Below, piece by piece: positions 43,659 through 55,427 of a DNA stretch of 64,000 bases. The position numbers were made by a program, and so were the translations under genes. Below the pieces are notes generated by a model that had not been told where the DNA came from, made no database searches, and saw only the letters and a program-made list of their open reading frames with translations. Position 1 is the first letter of the stretch, and each line of letters starts with the position of its first letter. The stretch covers positions 1 to 64,000 of the forward strand of contig JBNGIS010005517.1 of NCBI GenBank assembly GCA_049999725.1, given 5' to 3'. This DNA comes from Haplomitrium mnioides (lineage: Eukaryota; Marchantiophyta; Haplomitriopsida; Calobryales).

Positions 43659-45594
43659 ATGGGAAAGATTCCGGTCTTTTATGACAAAGAAGATGAGAAC
43701 GTGGAGGATTAGTCATGAGACTTCAAACGTACTTGCATTGGGAATGGTGAGAAATGACCTGAAGATTGGTTAGCATTGCTACCTGAATTCTTGGAACGAG
43801 AAGCACTTCGATGGTACAACGAGCAAAAAGGTGAAACCATCGAGACATGGACGAGTTTGACAACGACATTGATAGAAGAGTTTCTCCCAACAAAGAGCTA
43901 TGAGAATCTTCTTCAAGAGGTAACGCATCTAAAACAAGGGGAGAGTGAAAAACTACATACTTATATCGAGAGAGTAGATAATTTGGAGATGCAGACTTGA
44001 AATGTACTAGGAAAGAGTGGAGAAGATGTGCAATCTTTAATGGTGGGAATTACAACAATGTTGGTAAAGCACTTTATTTCGGGGTTGAAAACCAAAATTT
44101 GAGCAAAGGTCAAATATGAGAGGCCAACTACGTGAGTGGAGTCATTGCGTATCGCATTGAGTATGCAGGAGAGTTTAGAAGATGAGTGAGAGGAGAAGGT
44201 CATCGTGGTACTGGTGCCACAAGTGAGTGCAACACAAATAGTAGTGGTAGTGGCTCCTCTACCACAAGTTCCAAATCCACCCATGAATGATGTGCCAACT
44301 TTGACTCAACGGTTGGAGTGATTAAGTTTGAATCTTGTGCAGGCTTTGGAGAAAAAGACCTAAAAATCGGCTTCGACCAAATGGAATAGGACCAATGCGA
44401 CAAAATAATTTTGAAAACACAACATGTTTTGGATGTGGAGGGGCACATTTCATTAGAAATTGCTCAAATCGAGTGAATGGTGCATATGGAGTTGGTGGAC
44501 GTTGAAAAAGTTTCCCACAATTAGGTGGGAGGGAGTTTAGTAGAACAAACACAAGATTGAGGCTGAAAAGGTTCCCCACGAGGAGGTGAGAGGGAGTTCA
44601 ACTGGTCAAGCTTAATAGAAGGTCGTTGCCTCAATCAACGTTGAAAGGGTTCCCCATGGTGAGGTGGGAGGGAGTTCAACAAATCGAGGAGTGGATTTAT
44701 TGGCCCATGAGAGGAAACGAGCTAGGGTAGTTGAGGAGACAATGGGATCTGAACCCGCACCAAGTCAAGAGAAGCATCATGATGTGGACATGACGAAGAA
44801 ATTGAGAAAACCAAGGGGGAGATTGGGGATGGAAGATTTCTCCATATTGAAACATCAAAAGAAATACAACATGGTTGAAGATGTTGGAAATTTGCAAGCC
44901 AATATCATAGTCAGACAATTGGTAGCGATGAACCCGACATTAAAAAGGGAGCTACGTTGAGGATTAAGCACTAAACGGCAACCAAGGAAGAAGAAGGTAT
45001 CAACAAACAAGTGCTACGTCAATGCAATGGACACGGAGGTATGGGAACGAGCTCTAGAAATTGACGTTATATGCAAGGGGTATGTAGTTGTAAAATGTGT
45101 TGCTAGATGGCGAGTCGGCAGTAAATGCAATGTCCAAGGACTTGATGAAAAATATGGGAATGAAGCTCACAAGACCATTAAGGTTTATAGTCGGCATGGC
45201 GAACAAGTCACGAGTACGCTTGCTTGGGGTAATTGAGAAGGTACCAATTTAAGTAATGGGTGTTACGATTTCATTAGATTTTCAAGTTCTTAAAGAAGCT
45301 CGTTATGATATACTTCTTGGAAGGCCGTGGTTGAGAGGTATGAGAACCACCGACAATTGGCACAAGAAATATAATACAATTGCACCTAAAGGACATAGAG
45401 TATGAGTACTAGTGGATGGTGGTGGTGAGGAAACAAGTAGCTCGAGGAAGAAAACCATAGAGGATCTCTAAACATACGACGAGTACGATAGTGAAGTTTT
45501 GAAAGTTGATATGGATATGGCGGACCTATCTGATGAAGAACCAGACCTACCAAGGATGTATGGAAAAGCATCTCGAGTATTTGATGGTGGATAA
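43659..45594 (+). pseudogene. gag: D3 Gag-protease, decayed
   Basis: Starts MGKIPVFYDKEDENVED. The stretch 43776-44000 is intact: LPEFLEREALRWYNEQKG, TWTSLTTTLIEEFLPTKSY. A knuckle, CFGCGGAHFIRNC, lies near 44424-44462. The repeat region is shortened compared with D1 and D2. The segment 44664-44960 is intact, with RLGMEDFSILKHQKKYNMVE. The protease loop LLDGESAVNAMSKDLM is interrupted by a one-base insertion at about 45090. The tail ends at TAA near 45594. Confidence 0.85.
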
Positions 45595-45797
45595 TGATGA
45601 AGCGCTACAAGAGTATCACAAAAAAATATCAACGAGTTATTTTTCTATGAACAGTTATATTATTGGGGTATTTCAATTCTAATTTAAAGAAAAATTCCTA
45701 AAATGAAGGTACTATAATAGTGTGAAAGACAACTGTTTTGTGCACGTAAGGAGGACGTCACTCTGAGCGTGGAGTGAAAACTTAGGAGAGGATAAAA

Positions 45798-46937
45798 TGT
45801 GAAGTCATGAGGTGGATATTTGGATCTTTCTATGCATCAAAATTGATGGTACAATGTTTGTGGTGTTGGGATGAAGGATGAGAAAGATTAGGATGTCATT
45901 AGAGGAAATATGAGTTTTTAAGTTTTCAAGAAAAATCTGTACATAGTAAACTATGTTCTTATTAGCTGAACATTAGAGCCAAGATTTTATAAACATATAA
46001 TTTCTATTAATTGTTAGTAGTGATAGTTTACAAAAGAGAAAAATCTGTTGCAAACCGGAAGTTATAACCGGTCAAATATAAAAAAGAACTCTACAGAAAA
46101 GTAAAAATAGAGAGTCATTTAATAAATTAAAATACAAATATTATTATATGAATAGAAAGGTTTATTTATAAGCTTTCCAACAAGTTATAGCATAGGCAAT
46201 TTGGATTAGTATCAAGAATTTTAGAGAGATTCTTCTAGAAGGACTAAAAAGTAGAAAAGTCAAGAAAATCTACTTTATTCTTTGACTTGCTCTTTGATAG
46301 AATCTTGAAATATGAAAGTAGGTTTTGTAGTTTGGTACAAATAAAAGGGAATAGCTGATAAGGTCAAGTTTTTGGTCAAGGAAAGCTCCAAATGAGAAAC
46401 TTCTTCTTGAAAGTAGGAAAAAGTTAAAGTTACTTTAGAACTACTTTTGATAAAAGTTCCAAATGAGAAGCTTCTTGAGAAAAGGCAAAGATACTTTAGT
46501 ATATACTTTATGAGATAATTTAAAATTGAAAAGCTAGCTTTTACCTAGAGTAAAAGAATCTCTAGGTTCTACTAGTAGTAATTAGCTAGACTAGTATAAT
46601 ATGAGGGAGAAGAGAGAGCAAATGGGACTTGGAGTGGCTTAAGCTTAGACTTTTATTTTCACACTTGGGGAGTTCATTCTTGGATAGACCATTGGAGAAG
46701 CGCTTGGAGGATGTGGGGAGTGAGAAATGGTGAGAGCATGAGAGTGTTGAGAGATTTCTAGAGTAAAGAGTTTTATATTGAGCAAGAGATTTTGTATTGA
46801 GTACTTCTTTTATGTACATTCTATAGGAATTGTTGGGTTTTGATGTGTGCAATCTTACTTCTATTCCCCTCTTATCTTAAATGTGCACTCAACATCAAAG
46901 TCACATAAGGAGAAACCGGCGAAGCAAGTAGCTTCAG
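45798..46937 (+). repeat. D array LTR 4, right end of array
   Basis: 1140 bp. It starts TGTGAAGTCATG and ends AGCTTCAG, where B LTR sequence (AGGCCGTGAAGGAGAAGG) resumes, matching GGGCTGTGACGGAGAAGG at 55742. Confidence 0.85.
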
Positions 46938-49675
46938 AGGCCGTGAAGGAGAAGGAAGAGAGGTGGACAAAAGAAGTGCTCGTGGGATCGCTTTTGATTG
47001 GGAAAAGGGAGTTATGTGAGCCTGCAAGTAGAGGGACACTACTAAAATTTTACGAAAGCGAAATAGAGTTTGCAAGTATCATTGAGTTGGAGGAATGGAA
47101 GTCTTAGCAAGGGGGAACGAAGCGCTCACCTGAGGAAATCAGCCAAGAGGACGAAGGAAGGGAAACCTTAGAAGTGAAGAAAGATCAGAGGTGCATGCGA
47201 AGATCGAAGAGCGGCACTAGTGGAGGGGGCTGTAGGCAAGGGAAGTGCTGTAGCGTAAGCCTGCTGATGGCCGCGCTCTAGAGGCAGGAATCGGGAAGAG
47301 AAAGGAGGGGGCAATGACCTTCGTAAGCCATGGCGATGACGAGAATCGAGGGACACCTCGCTTCCTTGAGTGTCAACAAGCTCTAATGAGGTCCAAACTC
47401 ACTTCGGACTTTATGGTTCCGAGGGCTTTTGTGGAGACGTGGCGTCCTCAGAGGTGTCTGAGAGATTTAGCAGAAACGTGGCAGGCGTGGAGGTGTCCGA
47501 GGCCTTGTGAGGAAACGTGGTAGGCGTGGGGGTGTCCGAGGGCTTCAATAGAAACATGGCAGGCATGGAGGTGTCTGAGGGCTTCAGCGGAAACGTGGCA
47601 AGTTCAAAAGGGTCCCTTGGTCAACTTCGGAAACCTCATGTCAACGCGATGGTCCACCTTCACCGTTGAAAATGACGTTGAACGTCGCTCTGCGGAACCA
47701 AGTCAACTATGAGCCCAGAGGTTCCGTGGTTTCCTTCAAACTCCTTCTCCGAGGAATATTCCGAAATCTCCCATAGTCAACTTCGCAACCTCAGGTCAGC
47801 GCGGCAGTCCACCTTCCCGATTGAAAACGACATCAGACGGCGCTCCTTAGACACGTGGCACTTTGAAGGAGGCTGTTGGATTCTGTAGAATTTGATCAAC
47901 TTCGAAACTACTGGACAAAGATGGCGGTCAAGCTTCTCTTTTGAAAACGGCGTTGGATGGCGCCTTGCGGAAGAAAGTCAACCTCGGACTCGGGAGTCTG
48001 AGGAGTTTTTCCAACTCATCTATCTGAGGGATCCTTCGGGTCAGAGCCAGGGTCAACTTCCGGGGGAAAGCAACGTTGGACGACGGCAATATTGACAAGT
48101 CAACCTCAGAACTCAAAGTCCAAGGGATCCTTTGGACTCACTAATCAGTTGGAATCTTCAAAATTGGGTCCGTGGTCAACGGCGGATCAGGGTCATTGCG
48201 GTGGTCAAACTTCCCAATTGAAGATAACTTCGAATGACGACCACGGAGGAAAAGTCAACGGCAGACTCTCGGTTCCACAGGATTCTTCGAGCTCCCAGTC
48301 CACAAGATTCTTTAGACCAGACTCGGTAACCCTCAGAATTGACCATTGTACTTGGATCATTCCGCTAATAAACGGGACATGTATCGCCACGTCCGAAGCT
48401 CGGGACCAACAGGAATAATGACATTTTAAAACAGGGAAGATACGCAAGGGCAGAAGCGCGAGGGGTATAGATCGACGGGCTGCAATATTGAATAGGTTGG
48501 TGTGCATGCAAGTTAGAGACGCGCCAGCGATCTCAGAATAGGTAGAGGCAACGAGGTAAGAAAGAGAGGATCCAGTGAAGATTTACGTGAGGCGAATGTA
48601 CTCATGCAAGAGGCTAGCAGGGGTGGAGGTGGACTGGAGAGGCTCCGAGAATCGCTGGACGAAGAGTTATAGAGGCTCAGGCAATCCAAGTGAACTCATC
48701 CCTGCGGGTGGACAAGTAGTGGAGGTGAATCGATATGGGAAATCAAAGGGGATCCAATCTGTCTGGAATTCGGGAGAGGCTGCCAAGTGAAATCTTGGGG
48801 TCGTCTCTGCATCATCTGTGTAGGATTATCAAACTCACAAGTGCTTGGAGTGTGCTCTGGTCCAATCTTTCAAGTGGAGCCAAGAAAAAGGTGGCTGCAT
48901 TAGTGCCCATCTACTGCGGAGAAGATCTGTTCAAGGTTTGGAGGTAGAGTGAGTTGCTAGCAGTCGAGAGGACTGTCTTCTAGAGGTGGAAGTTAAAGAA
49001 ATCCTCTTCCGAGCATGAGGAAGTAAATCAAAGGCTTCTCGCGAGGGAAGTTAAAAAACTATCTGGAATAAGGGTGTTTGCGTAGAGGATGAAAGGGAGA
49101 TTGAGGTTGTAAGTTGAGGAAGGGAGGAGTGTGTTGAGGAGGGCAGTCCTGGTGGTTCTGTAAGGCATAAGATTTTGGTGAAGTGCAATGCATGTGTGTT
49201 TGTAATTGTGTATGAGTGTATTTGTTAGATTTGAATTCTGTTGAATTGTATAAGAAACACTTAGAACTAGAAGCTTAAATGGATTCCATTTGTTTGGATC
49301 CTAAGATAGCTCTACGAAGGGGGAGTGAGGTCCTTCTGCATTGTTTCGTGATACTTGGGCTATTGCAATTTGCTCATGATTTGTATACAAAGTGGTTGGG
49401 TCCAGATTTGGGACTCTTGAACTATATTGCATATTACCACAAGAGTATCTTGGTCCTTGTGCATGTGTGTTGTGACATTGAGTGTGGATGAGTAGCTTGG
49501 CTGCTAAAGTGATTGTTGAAGAGAGTAAAGGCTTGTAAGGTGAAGAAGGGTTCCTTAAAGCCTCAAAGTGATAACTGAATAGGGGCTATCTCACAAAAGA
49601 ACCTATTTCCCCTATTTTTGTCCTCCTCTGCCTTCCAAGTGGTATCTGTGAAGGCTAAGGCATGAAGGAGTGACA
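46938..49675 (+). repeat. B3 5' LTR, second part
   Basis: Continues from 34315 and runs to TGACA at 49671-49675. It aligns with 55743-56757 and 59774-60856 of the 3' LTR. The middle is GC-rich with repeated GTCAACTTCGGAA-like and GATGGTCCACCTTC-like blocks. No gene is supported. About 350 bases (48248-48597) have no counterpart in the 3' LTR because of insert E. Confidence 0.9.
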
Positions 49676-49751
49676 TAAATTTTTGCCGCTGGAAGGAGGG
49701 CAAAAGGTTTGAAGAAAGCCTGAGACCAACCCGAGGCCAAGTTATCATGTT

Positions 49752-51180
49752 GTGCACCAACGACCCAAAGTCGAATTGTGGAAAGATGTTGAATTCGAAG
49801 AAATAGAGCACCTTGTTGTGAGCCTGTTGAGGAAGAGTGGAGGAAGGAATCGGCTTGTGGGTAGAATTGTTCGTGCCTTGTGCTGGATAGCCAACCCGGT
49901 ACCTCCTTATGAGCTGAGAGGCAAATTTAAGTACAAGTTCTTTAAGGGGCGTTTGAAGGATGACCACGATGCATAGTTGGATGATCTGTAGAACACCGCT
50001 AAAGCAAATGGAGAAAGCCACGTGAAGATCGAAATTCCGCCAGCAGTCCTGAAGTGAGAGAGCCAACCATGGTATAAGTATCTGCCAGAGAATGTCAAGA
50101 GGGATAGGGGAGCTTTCATAGCTGCATTCATTGCAAAGTTCAAGGGGATTGGGGAGAAATAGAGGCGTTGATCAAATCGGGTCAGCTCAGGATGAAGAAG
50201 AAAGAGTCCGTAAGAAAATTCCTCTAGAGATTTAAGAAGGTAGCTCGGAAGTTGAATCCACTAGCCACAGATTGGATGCTAACATTGTGGTTCCTAGCAG
50301 CCTTGGCCAAGGAAATTGGAACCTAGGTGAGGCCAACGGATCCACAGACTTTGCACGAGGCAGTCAATGCAGCTCGATCCAACGTCAAGGCTGCAATCAC
50401 GAGCTCACGTAGAAAAGCAAGAGCTAAGTATGAGTCCAATGACTCTTCAGACACTTTGGATAGCAGAGAGGAGACAAATGAGAGTTCCGTGTCCATCTCG
50501 GAGAGCGAGGGTGACTCGGACAGCAGCAGTTCAGAGGAGGACCGATCACGCTGCAAGTAGAAAAATGGAAAGATCTGAAGATGAAGAAACATGCCAAGGA
50601 GAGAAGTGCATCATCGCAAGGGGGCCAGCAAAGGGAGATCCAGAAGGTGCGAACACGAACCCGAGATGAGCAAAATGCAAGGGGGAGGGATCGAATTAAT
50701 GAGATGAGCGCAAAAATGGAGGCGATGAATATCCTCGTGGCAGAATTAAACCAGAGGGCCGCCTGCTACGCACCAGACAAGTCGGAGTGTGGTGCATAAG
50801 ATGCAACAAGTATAGCCACTTCTCTCAAGAATGCCCAACAAGTAATAAAGCAGTACACTATGTGTGGAGGAGGCACCGGAGTACATGAGGGAGGAGGTGG
50901 ATTATGATATGGAAGAGGCCCCGGAGAAAATTTACCAGATCAGCAGAGGGCCTCATACCATGTTGAGCAGGCCTGCAAGGAGAAATTGAGGGCCAAGAAA
51001 CCATTGGGCTGCCAATCAACCACCCTTGACAAAAATCATGGCCTACTGGAATTGTGGCCAACCAGGCCACATTACCTCCAACTGTATGGAGCCACAGAAG
51101 AGTGGTTATGGCCAACCAACCACATTATGCTTCCAATGTAAAAAGGAGGGGCATCTGGCGGTCAATTGCCCACTCAGCTA
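49752..51180 (+). pseudogene. gag: B3 Gag, decayed, three zinc knuckles
   Basis: Reading begins at about 49752 with LVVSLLRKSGGRNRLVG and VPPYELRGKFKYKFFKGRLK. After stops it continues ANGESHVKIEIPPAVLK, QPWYKYLPENVKRDRGAF and an acidic Ser/Glu segment (50440-50540). Knuckle 1, CIRCNKYSHFSQEC, is at about 50797-50838. Knuckle 2, YWNCGQPGHITSNC, starts near 51044; the first Cys of its CCHC is kept. Knuckle 3, CFQCKKEGHLAVNC, is at about 51129-51170. Three knuckles are more than the one or two usual for plant gypsy Gag. Frameshifts lie near 50150, 50560 and 50880. Confidence 0.8.
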
Positions 51181-51542
51181 GAGACTTGATGCATCCCCGG
51201 GCCCAGGCACAAACCCTCCTCCACCCGCATGTGTCAATCTCATCGCCCTGAAAAAGGAAAGGGAAGCAGAATTGCCTGGATGGGAGACACCAACTCCTAA
51301 AGATTGCTACCGAGTGGTAACGTGAGCTGGAGAAAAATCCAAGAAGAAGAGCCAAATGAAGAGTGAGCGGAAGGCCACGAAGGGGATGGCTCAAGCCCCC
51401 TCATCACAGAGCGATTCGGATTATCAACGGGAAAATCCAAAGTGGTTCTATCCCCCAAGCAACAAGACCATGTGAGGAAGCAGCTAGAGGCTCTGGAGGC
51501 TTTGGAAGAAGAATAGGTCACGATTGAGACCCTGAAGGAGGT

Positions 51543-52180
51543 TTGCAAACAGTAAGGGAAGGCCAAGGAAGCAAGGGCGACGATCATAGCCCTAGAAGGT
51601 GTAGTAAAACTGTTTTCTACAGCATCCAGACAGATGTGAGAGACTACCCTGTCACGGCCACAGTGGGTCAATTAATCAAGGATAGCCCGCTCTATAGAAG
51701 ACAACTCCAAGAATTGCTAATAGGAGCCAAGAGGAGGAGAAGGCTACCCCGAGTGGGAGCTCAAGCGGATTTGCAGCTGGTATGTGAGGACAAGGGGGCC
51801 TTGGAGATCGACATTCAGATCGCGAGGTGCACATTGTCGCTGGTGCTTATAGACAGAGGGGCATGGGTGAACATTATAGTGGAGAAGACCGCCTACAAAC
51901 TGGGATTCACGAAATTTAAACCCACAGCCAGTATCATGAGGCTAGCGTATGGGTTCCAGGTGAAACCATTAGGCTCCCTCCTCCGAGTGCCCACCTTCAT
52001 CGAAGGAAAAGAATTCAAGTTGAATTACCTGGTCATGCGGCTAGGTAGAGTATCTCCATACCCCGTACTAATTGGAAGACCCTAGTTGTATGAGGCCCGA
52101 GTCCTGCATAATTGGGGAAATTCGACATTGGTGTTTGGTCCCAAGAAGATGGTGGTCCACTATGGACCGATTCCTCACCT
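51543..52180 (+). pseudogene. pro: B3 protease
   Basis: The open stretch 51543-52085 contains VGQLIKDSPLYRRQLQELLI and the catalytic loop VLIDRGAWVNII, where D-G-G-A is expected, so Gly is replaced by Arg. PYPVLIGRP at the end is the ILG-type block, followed by a TAG and then LYEARVLHNWGNSTLVFGP in the same frame. The loop change alone would probably inactivate it. Confidence 0.8.
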
Positions 52181-52696
52181 AGGGGAAACGTAGGCAGAAG
52201 AGGAGTACGACAGTGAGTGGTCCAAAGAGGAGGAAGAATTGGAATACCACTACTGGGTACAGATGGTCAAGGAGGCCACATAGGAGGATCTGTTCGAAGA
52301 AAGTGTGGTGTTTGTCAATCAGATTGAGATAGCAGAGTACACAGAGACAGAGCACAATCTGAGGAAATCTACAAAAGATCTGGTAGAAGATGAGGACACT
52401 AAGGCCAGAAGAAAGGAGAGGCCCGAAGTGTCTCATCGGATGCAGAGGGCAAACACAGAGAAGTCTAAATAGTCTCCTCGGGTAGAAGGGGGGGTTTTGA
52501 TTGGCGACCTTGATGCAGGAGGAAGGTTCGCATTGGAGAAACGAGATGGAGGCGGTGCGAGAATCCCAACACAAGCAGCTGGTTGTCCAAGAGGGATGGA
52601 CATTTCACATAGGCTCTCAATTGCCCAAAGAATTAGAGCAAGCCATCATCCATCCTAATAAACTTCAGTGATGCATTTGCTTGGAGTCACGCGGAT
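52181..52696 (+). pseudogene. pol: B3 protease-RT linker
   Basis: Decayed linker, acidic, with EEEYDSEWSKEEEELEYHYW, VVFVNQIEIAEYTE and RKERPEVSHRMQRAN. B4 keeps the same linker on the minus strand at about 8813-9020. Confidence 0.65.
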
Positions 52697-53650
52697 TTGA
52701 AGGGAGTCCCGAGGGAATTGGAGGAACACATGATTGACTTAGAACCCGCGGAAATCCCTATAAGACAACGCCAATACAAGATGAACCCCCGATTCTCATT
52801 GCTGGTGAAGGAGGAGATCAACAAGTTGTTGAAGGCGGATTTCATCTACCTGGTGTTAAATAGTGAATGGGTGTCCCTGCTGGTGGTGGTGCCCAAGAAA
52901 GTAGGGCAAGATGGTGAACGGAAAATCCAAGTGTGCCAGAAGTTTTGGAAGCTCAATGAGGCCACAAAAAAGGACCACTACTCGTTGCCCTTCACGGACG
53001 GGGTGTTGGACTTGGTGGCAAGACAAAAAGTCTATAACTTCCTGGATGGATATTCTGAGTACAACCAGATTAGGATCCGAGAGGAGGATCAGCTAAAGAC
53101 GACATTCACCAGGGAATGGGGGGTGTTTGCCTTCCGAATGATACCTTTCGGACTATGTAACGCACCCGGAACTTTTCAAATAATGATGATGAACATCTTC
53201 CATGATTACCTTAGGAAATTCTTGGAGATCTTCATCGACAATTTCGTGGTGTATGGGAAGTTGTGCAACCACGAGCGGGATATGAGGCTCACCCTCCAAC
53301 GTTGCAGGGAGAGAAGGCTGGGATTACACCCAAGCAAGTGTTTCTTTGGGGTGAAGGAAGGAATACTCCTTGGACACAAGATTTCCAGCCAAGGCATTGA
53401 AGTAGACGAGAAGAAAATTGCCAGTTGGATGAATGTATTATTCCCCACCAACTTGAAGGAGGTGCAATGCTTCTTGGGGTGCATGGGGTACTATAGAAGA
53501 TTTATTGACCAGTTTGCCTTGGTGGCTCTACCCCTCATCCAAATAACCAAGGGGGGCAGCACATTTGAGGCCACCCCCAAAAGGCTAGCAAGCTTCATGG
53601 AGTTGAAAAGGCGATTGGCGAGTACCTATGTTCTAGTGCCTCCCAATTAG
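52697..53650 (+). CDS. pol: B3 reverse transcriptase
   Basis: An intact 317-codon frame. It starts at the conserved LKGVPRELEEHMIDLEP; the ATG is probably internal because homology extends a few codons upstream. It covers fingers (MNPRFSLLVKEEINKLLKAD), palm (VCQKFWKLNEATKKDHYSLP, PFTDGVLD) and MIPFGLCNAPGTFQ. The polymerase box FIDNFVVYG is at about 53229-53255. Thumb and connection follow (GYYRRFIDQFALVALPL), to a TAG at 53648. The box should be FIDD or similar; Asn replaces the second catalytic Asp, so polymerase activity is doubtful. It resembles Athila/Tat RT. Confidence 0.85.
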   Translation: MKGVPRELEEHMIDLEPAEIPIRQRQYKMNPRFSLLVKEEINKLLKADFIYLVLNSEWVSLLVVVPKKVGQDGERKIQVCQKFWKLNEATKKDHYSLPFTDGVLDLVARQKVYNFLDGYSEYNQIRIREEDQLKTTFTREWGVFAFRMIPFGLCNAPGTFQIMMMNIFHDYLRKFLEIFIDNFVVYGKLCNHERDMRLTLQRCRERRLGLHPSKCFFGVKEGILLGHKISSQGIEVDEKKIASWMNVLFPTNLKEVQCFLGCMGYYRRFIDQFALVALPLIQITKGGSTFEATPKRLASFMELKRRLASTYVLVPPN

Positions 53651-54250
53651 GGGAGAGAATTTCACGTTATGATTGATGTGTCTGGGTTCTGCATCGAGGC
53701 GGTACTGAGCCAGACCGATGAGAAGGGCAAGGATCATGTGATTTACTTTGCCAGTAGGCTACTAGCCCCAACAGAGAAGAATTACTTTGCTACTGACCGG
53801 GAAGCCTTAGGAATCATTTATGCTTTGAAGAAATTCAAGCATTACTTGTTGCATTACAAGGTGATCTTTCACACCAATCACAATGCTCTCAAGTACATGG
53901 TAAATAAATCAAATGTGACAAGGAGGATTGCGAGGTAGGTGCTTCTCTTGTAGGAGTTTGACTTTGAAGTACAGATCAAACCAAGGAGGAAGCACAACAA
54001 TGCCTTTTTCTTCTCCCGAGTGGTTGGGCCGATCAATTAAGAGGAGGTAAACGATGTGTTTTCAGATGAGGATCTATTTCAGGTCAAAGCTGGAAGGGCC
54101 ATGGATTATGCTGCCATAATAGAATTCCTCCTTTCAGCTCAAATTCCAAAAGGTAGTAGTAGAGAGGAAGCTGCAGTGTTCCTCCAAAAGATGAAGCCGT
54201 ACATTTTGATAAAGGGAGTATTGCATAAGCGGGGCTACGATAGAATGATT
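53651..54250 (+). pseudogene. pol: B3 RNase H and linker
   Basis: Same frame as RT. RNase H reads MIDVSGFCIEAVLSQTDEKG, YFASRLLAPTEKNYFATDRE and FHTNHNALKYMVNKSNVTRR, then TAG. The first Asp and the Glu of the active site are kept, but TNHNAL has Asn where TDH is usual. After two more stops come QIKPRRKHNNAFFFSRV and a linker, DVFSDEDLFQVKAGRAMDYA, up to the integrase. Confidence 0.8.
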
Positions 54251-54289
54251 AGATGATGTCTAGAGTGGGATCAATCCATGGTGGTGATG

Positions 54290-55405
54290 TAAGCCTTGCA
54301 CGGAGAGGAGTTGGAGGGCCATTTTGCAGCGGATACCACAATAAGGAAGATTTTGGATGCGGGGTACTCGTGGCCCACGCTGCACAAGGATGTGCACTTT
54401 TGGGTGAAGAGGTGCAATGCATGCCAGAGGATGGCGAGGCCAGCAACTAACCAGCATCATCCCTTGGTCCCCATTATTCCCCTGCCACCCTTTGAAAAAT
54501 GGGGAATTGATTTCATCGGCTCGATTGCACCATCCATCCGTAGGGGCAACATGTACATTATGTTGGCCATGGCTTATGCAACGAAGTGGGTGGAAGCCAG
54601 AGCCACTTGGAAGGATGATGCCAAGACGGTGGTTGCCTTCCTGTATGAGCAGATGCTTTGCAAGTTTGGGCCCCCGCTGGAGCTAGTGAGTGACCAAGGT
54701 ACGCACTTCATCAACCAAGTAATCAAAGACCTGACCTCAAGATACCTGGTCTAGCACTGCCATACTACAGCTTATCACCCAAAGGCTAACGGGCTCACAG
54801 AAAAGGCAAATGGGATCATGGGTAAGATCCTCAACAAAACACTGGCAGCCAACAAGGCGGTCTGGGACCTCAAGCTGCTAACAACAACCCATGCTTATAA
54901 CCTAGCTTATAAGACTACCACGGACCACTGCCCCTATTTCTTGGTCTTTGGACAAAACGCTCTGGTGCCGGTGGAGTATGAAGTGCCCACTAGACGATTG
55001 TTGGAGGAGGAGAGGATGACAGAGGATCGGAGCAGGAGGGAAAGATTATATCCGTTGGAGAGCTTGGAGGAAGTCAAGGAGAAAACCCAAGGAAGGTTAG
55101 AGCATCAACAACAACTGCGGAAGCAACAACATGACAAGGGCCTAAAACCAACAGATCTCTGGGAGGGGAACCTAGTGTTATTGTATGACAGCAGATTTGT
55201 ACACTTCCTAGGGAAGTTACACACCAGATGGATGGGTCCCTTTATCTTGCAGAAACTACATCGGAATGGGTTAGTAGAATTGAAAACATTGGAGGGGTAG
55301 AAGTTTGTCAATCGAGTGCATTTTGACCACCTCAAAAGGTACGTAAACCAAGAGGAAGATAGAGGGGGGTTGGGGTCGATCCGAGCGAAGATTCTAAGTC
55401 GGTAG
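54290..55405 (+). pseudogene. pol: B3 integrase
   Basis: Same frame as RT with stops at 54752 and 55298. The HHCC zinc finger has HGEELEGH and CNACQR. The catalytic core has D in GIDFIGS (about 54507), D in SDQGTHF (about 54688) and E in NGLTEKANG (about 54799), so DDE is complete. The C-terminal part has NLVLLYDSRF, RWMGPFILQKL (the GPY/F-type module) and VNRVHFDHLKRY. There is no chromodomain, in keeping with an Athila/Tat-like lineage. The end is taken as TAG at about 55403. Confidence 0.85.
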
Positions 55406-55411
55406 GTGTGA

Positions 55412-55427
55412 GTGTGTGTGTGTGTGT
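55412..55427 (+). repeat. (GT)n microsatellite after pol
   Basis: Eight GT units; a second short GT run follows at 55440. Confidence 0.85.

Larger units (their letters stand above)
34316..46937 (+). mobile_element. Family D tandem array: four LTRs alternating with three interiors
   Basis: LTRs at 34316-35092, 37874-39089, 41865-43078 and 45798-46937 alternate with collinear interiors D1, D2 and D3 of about 2.7-2.8 kb. LTRs start TGTGAAG and end CTTCACA or decayed forms. The primer-binding site has consensus near TGGCGCCGTTGCCGGGGA, the type used by Athila/Tat elements. The outer flanks GGGTC (34311-34315) and AGGCC (46938-46942) fit one decayed duplication within B LTR sequence, so the array behaves as one insertion that expanded, for example by unequal exchange between LTRs. 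No D copy has a complete pol. Confidence 0.9.
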
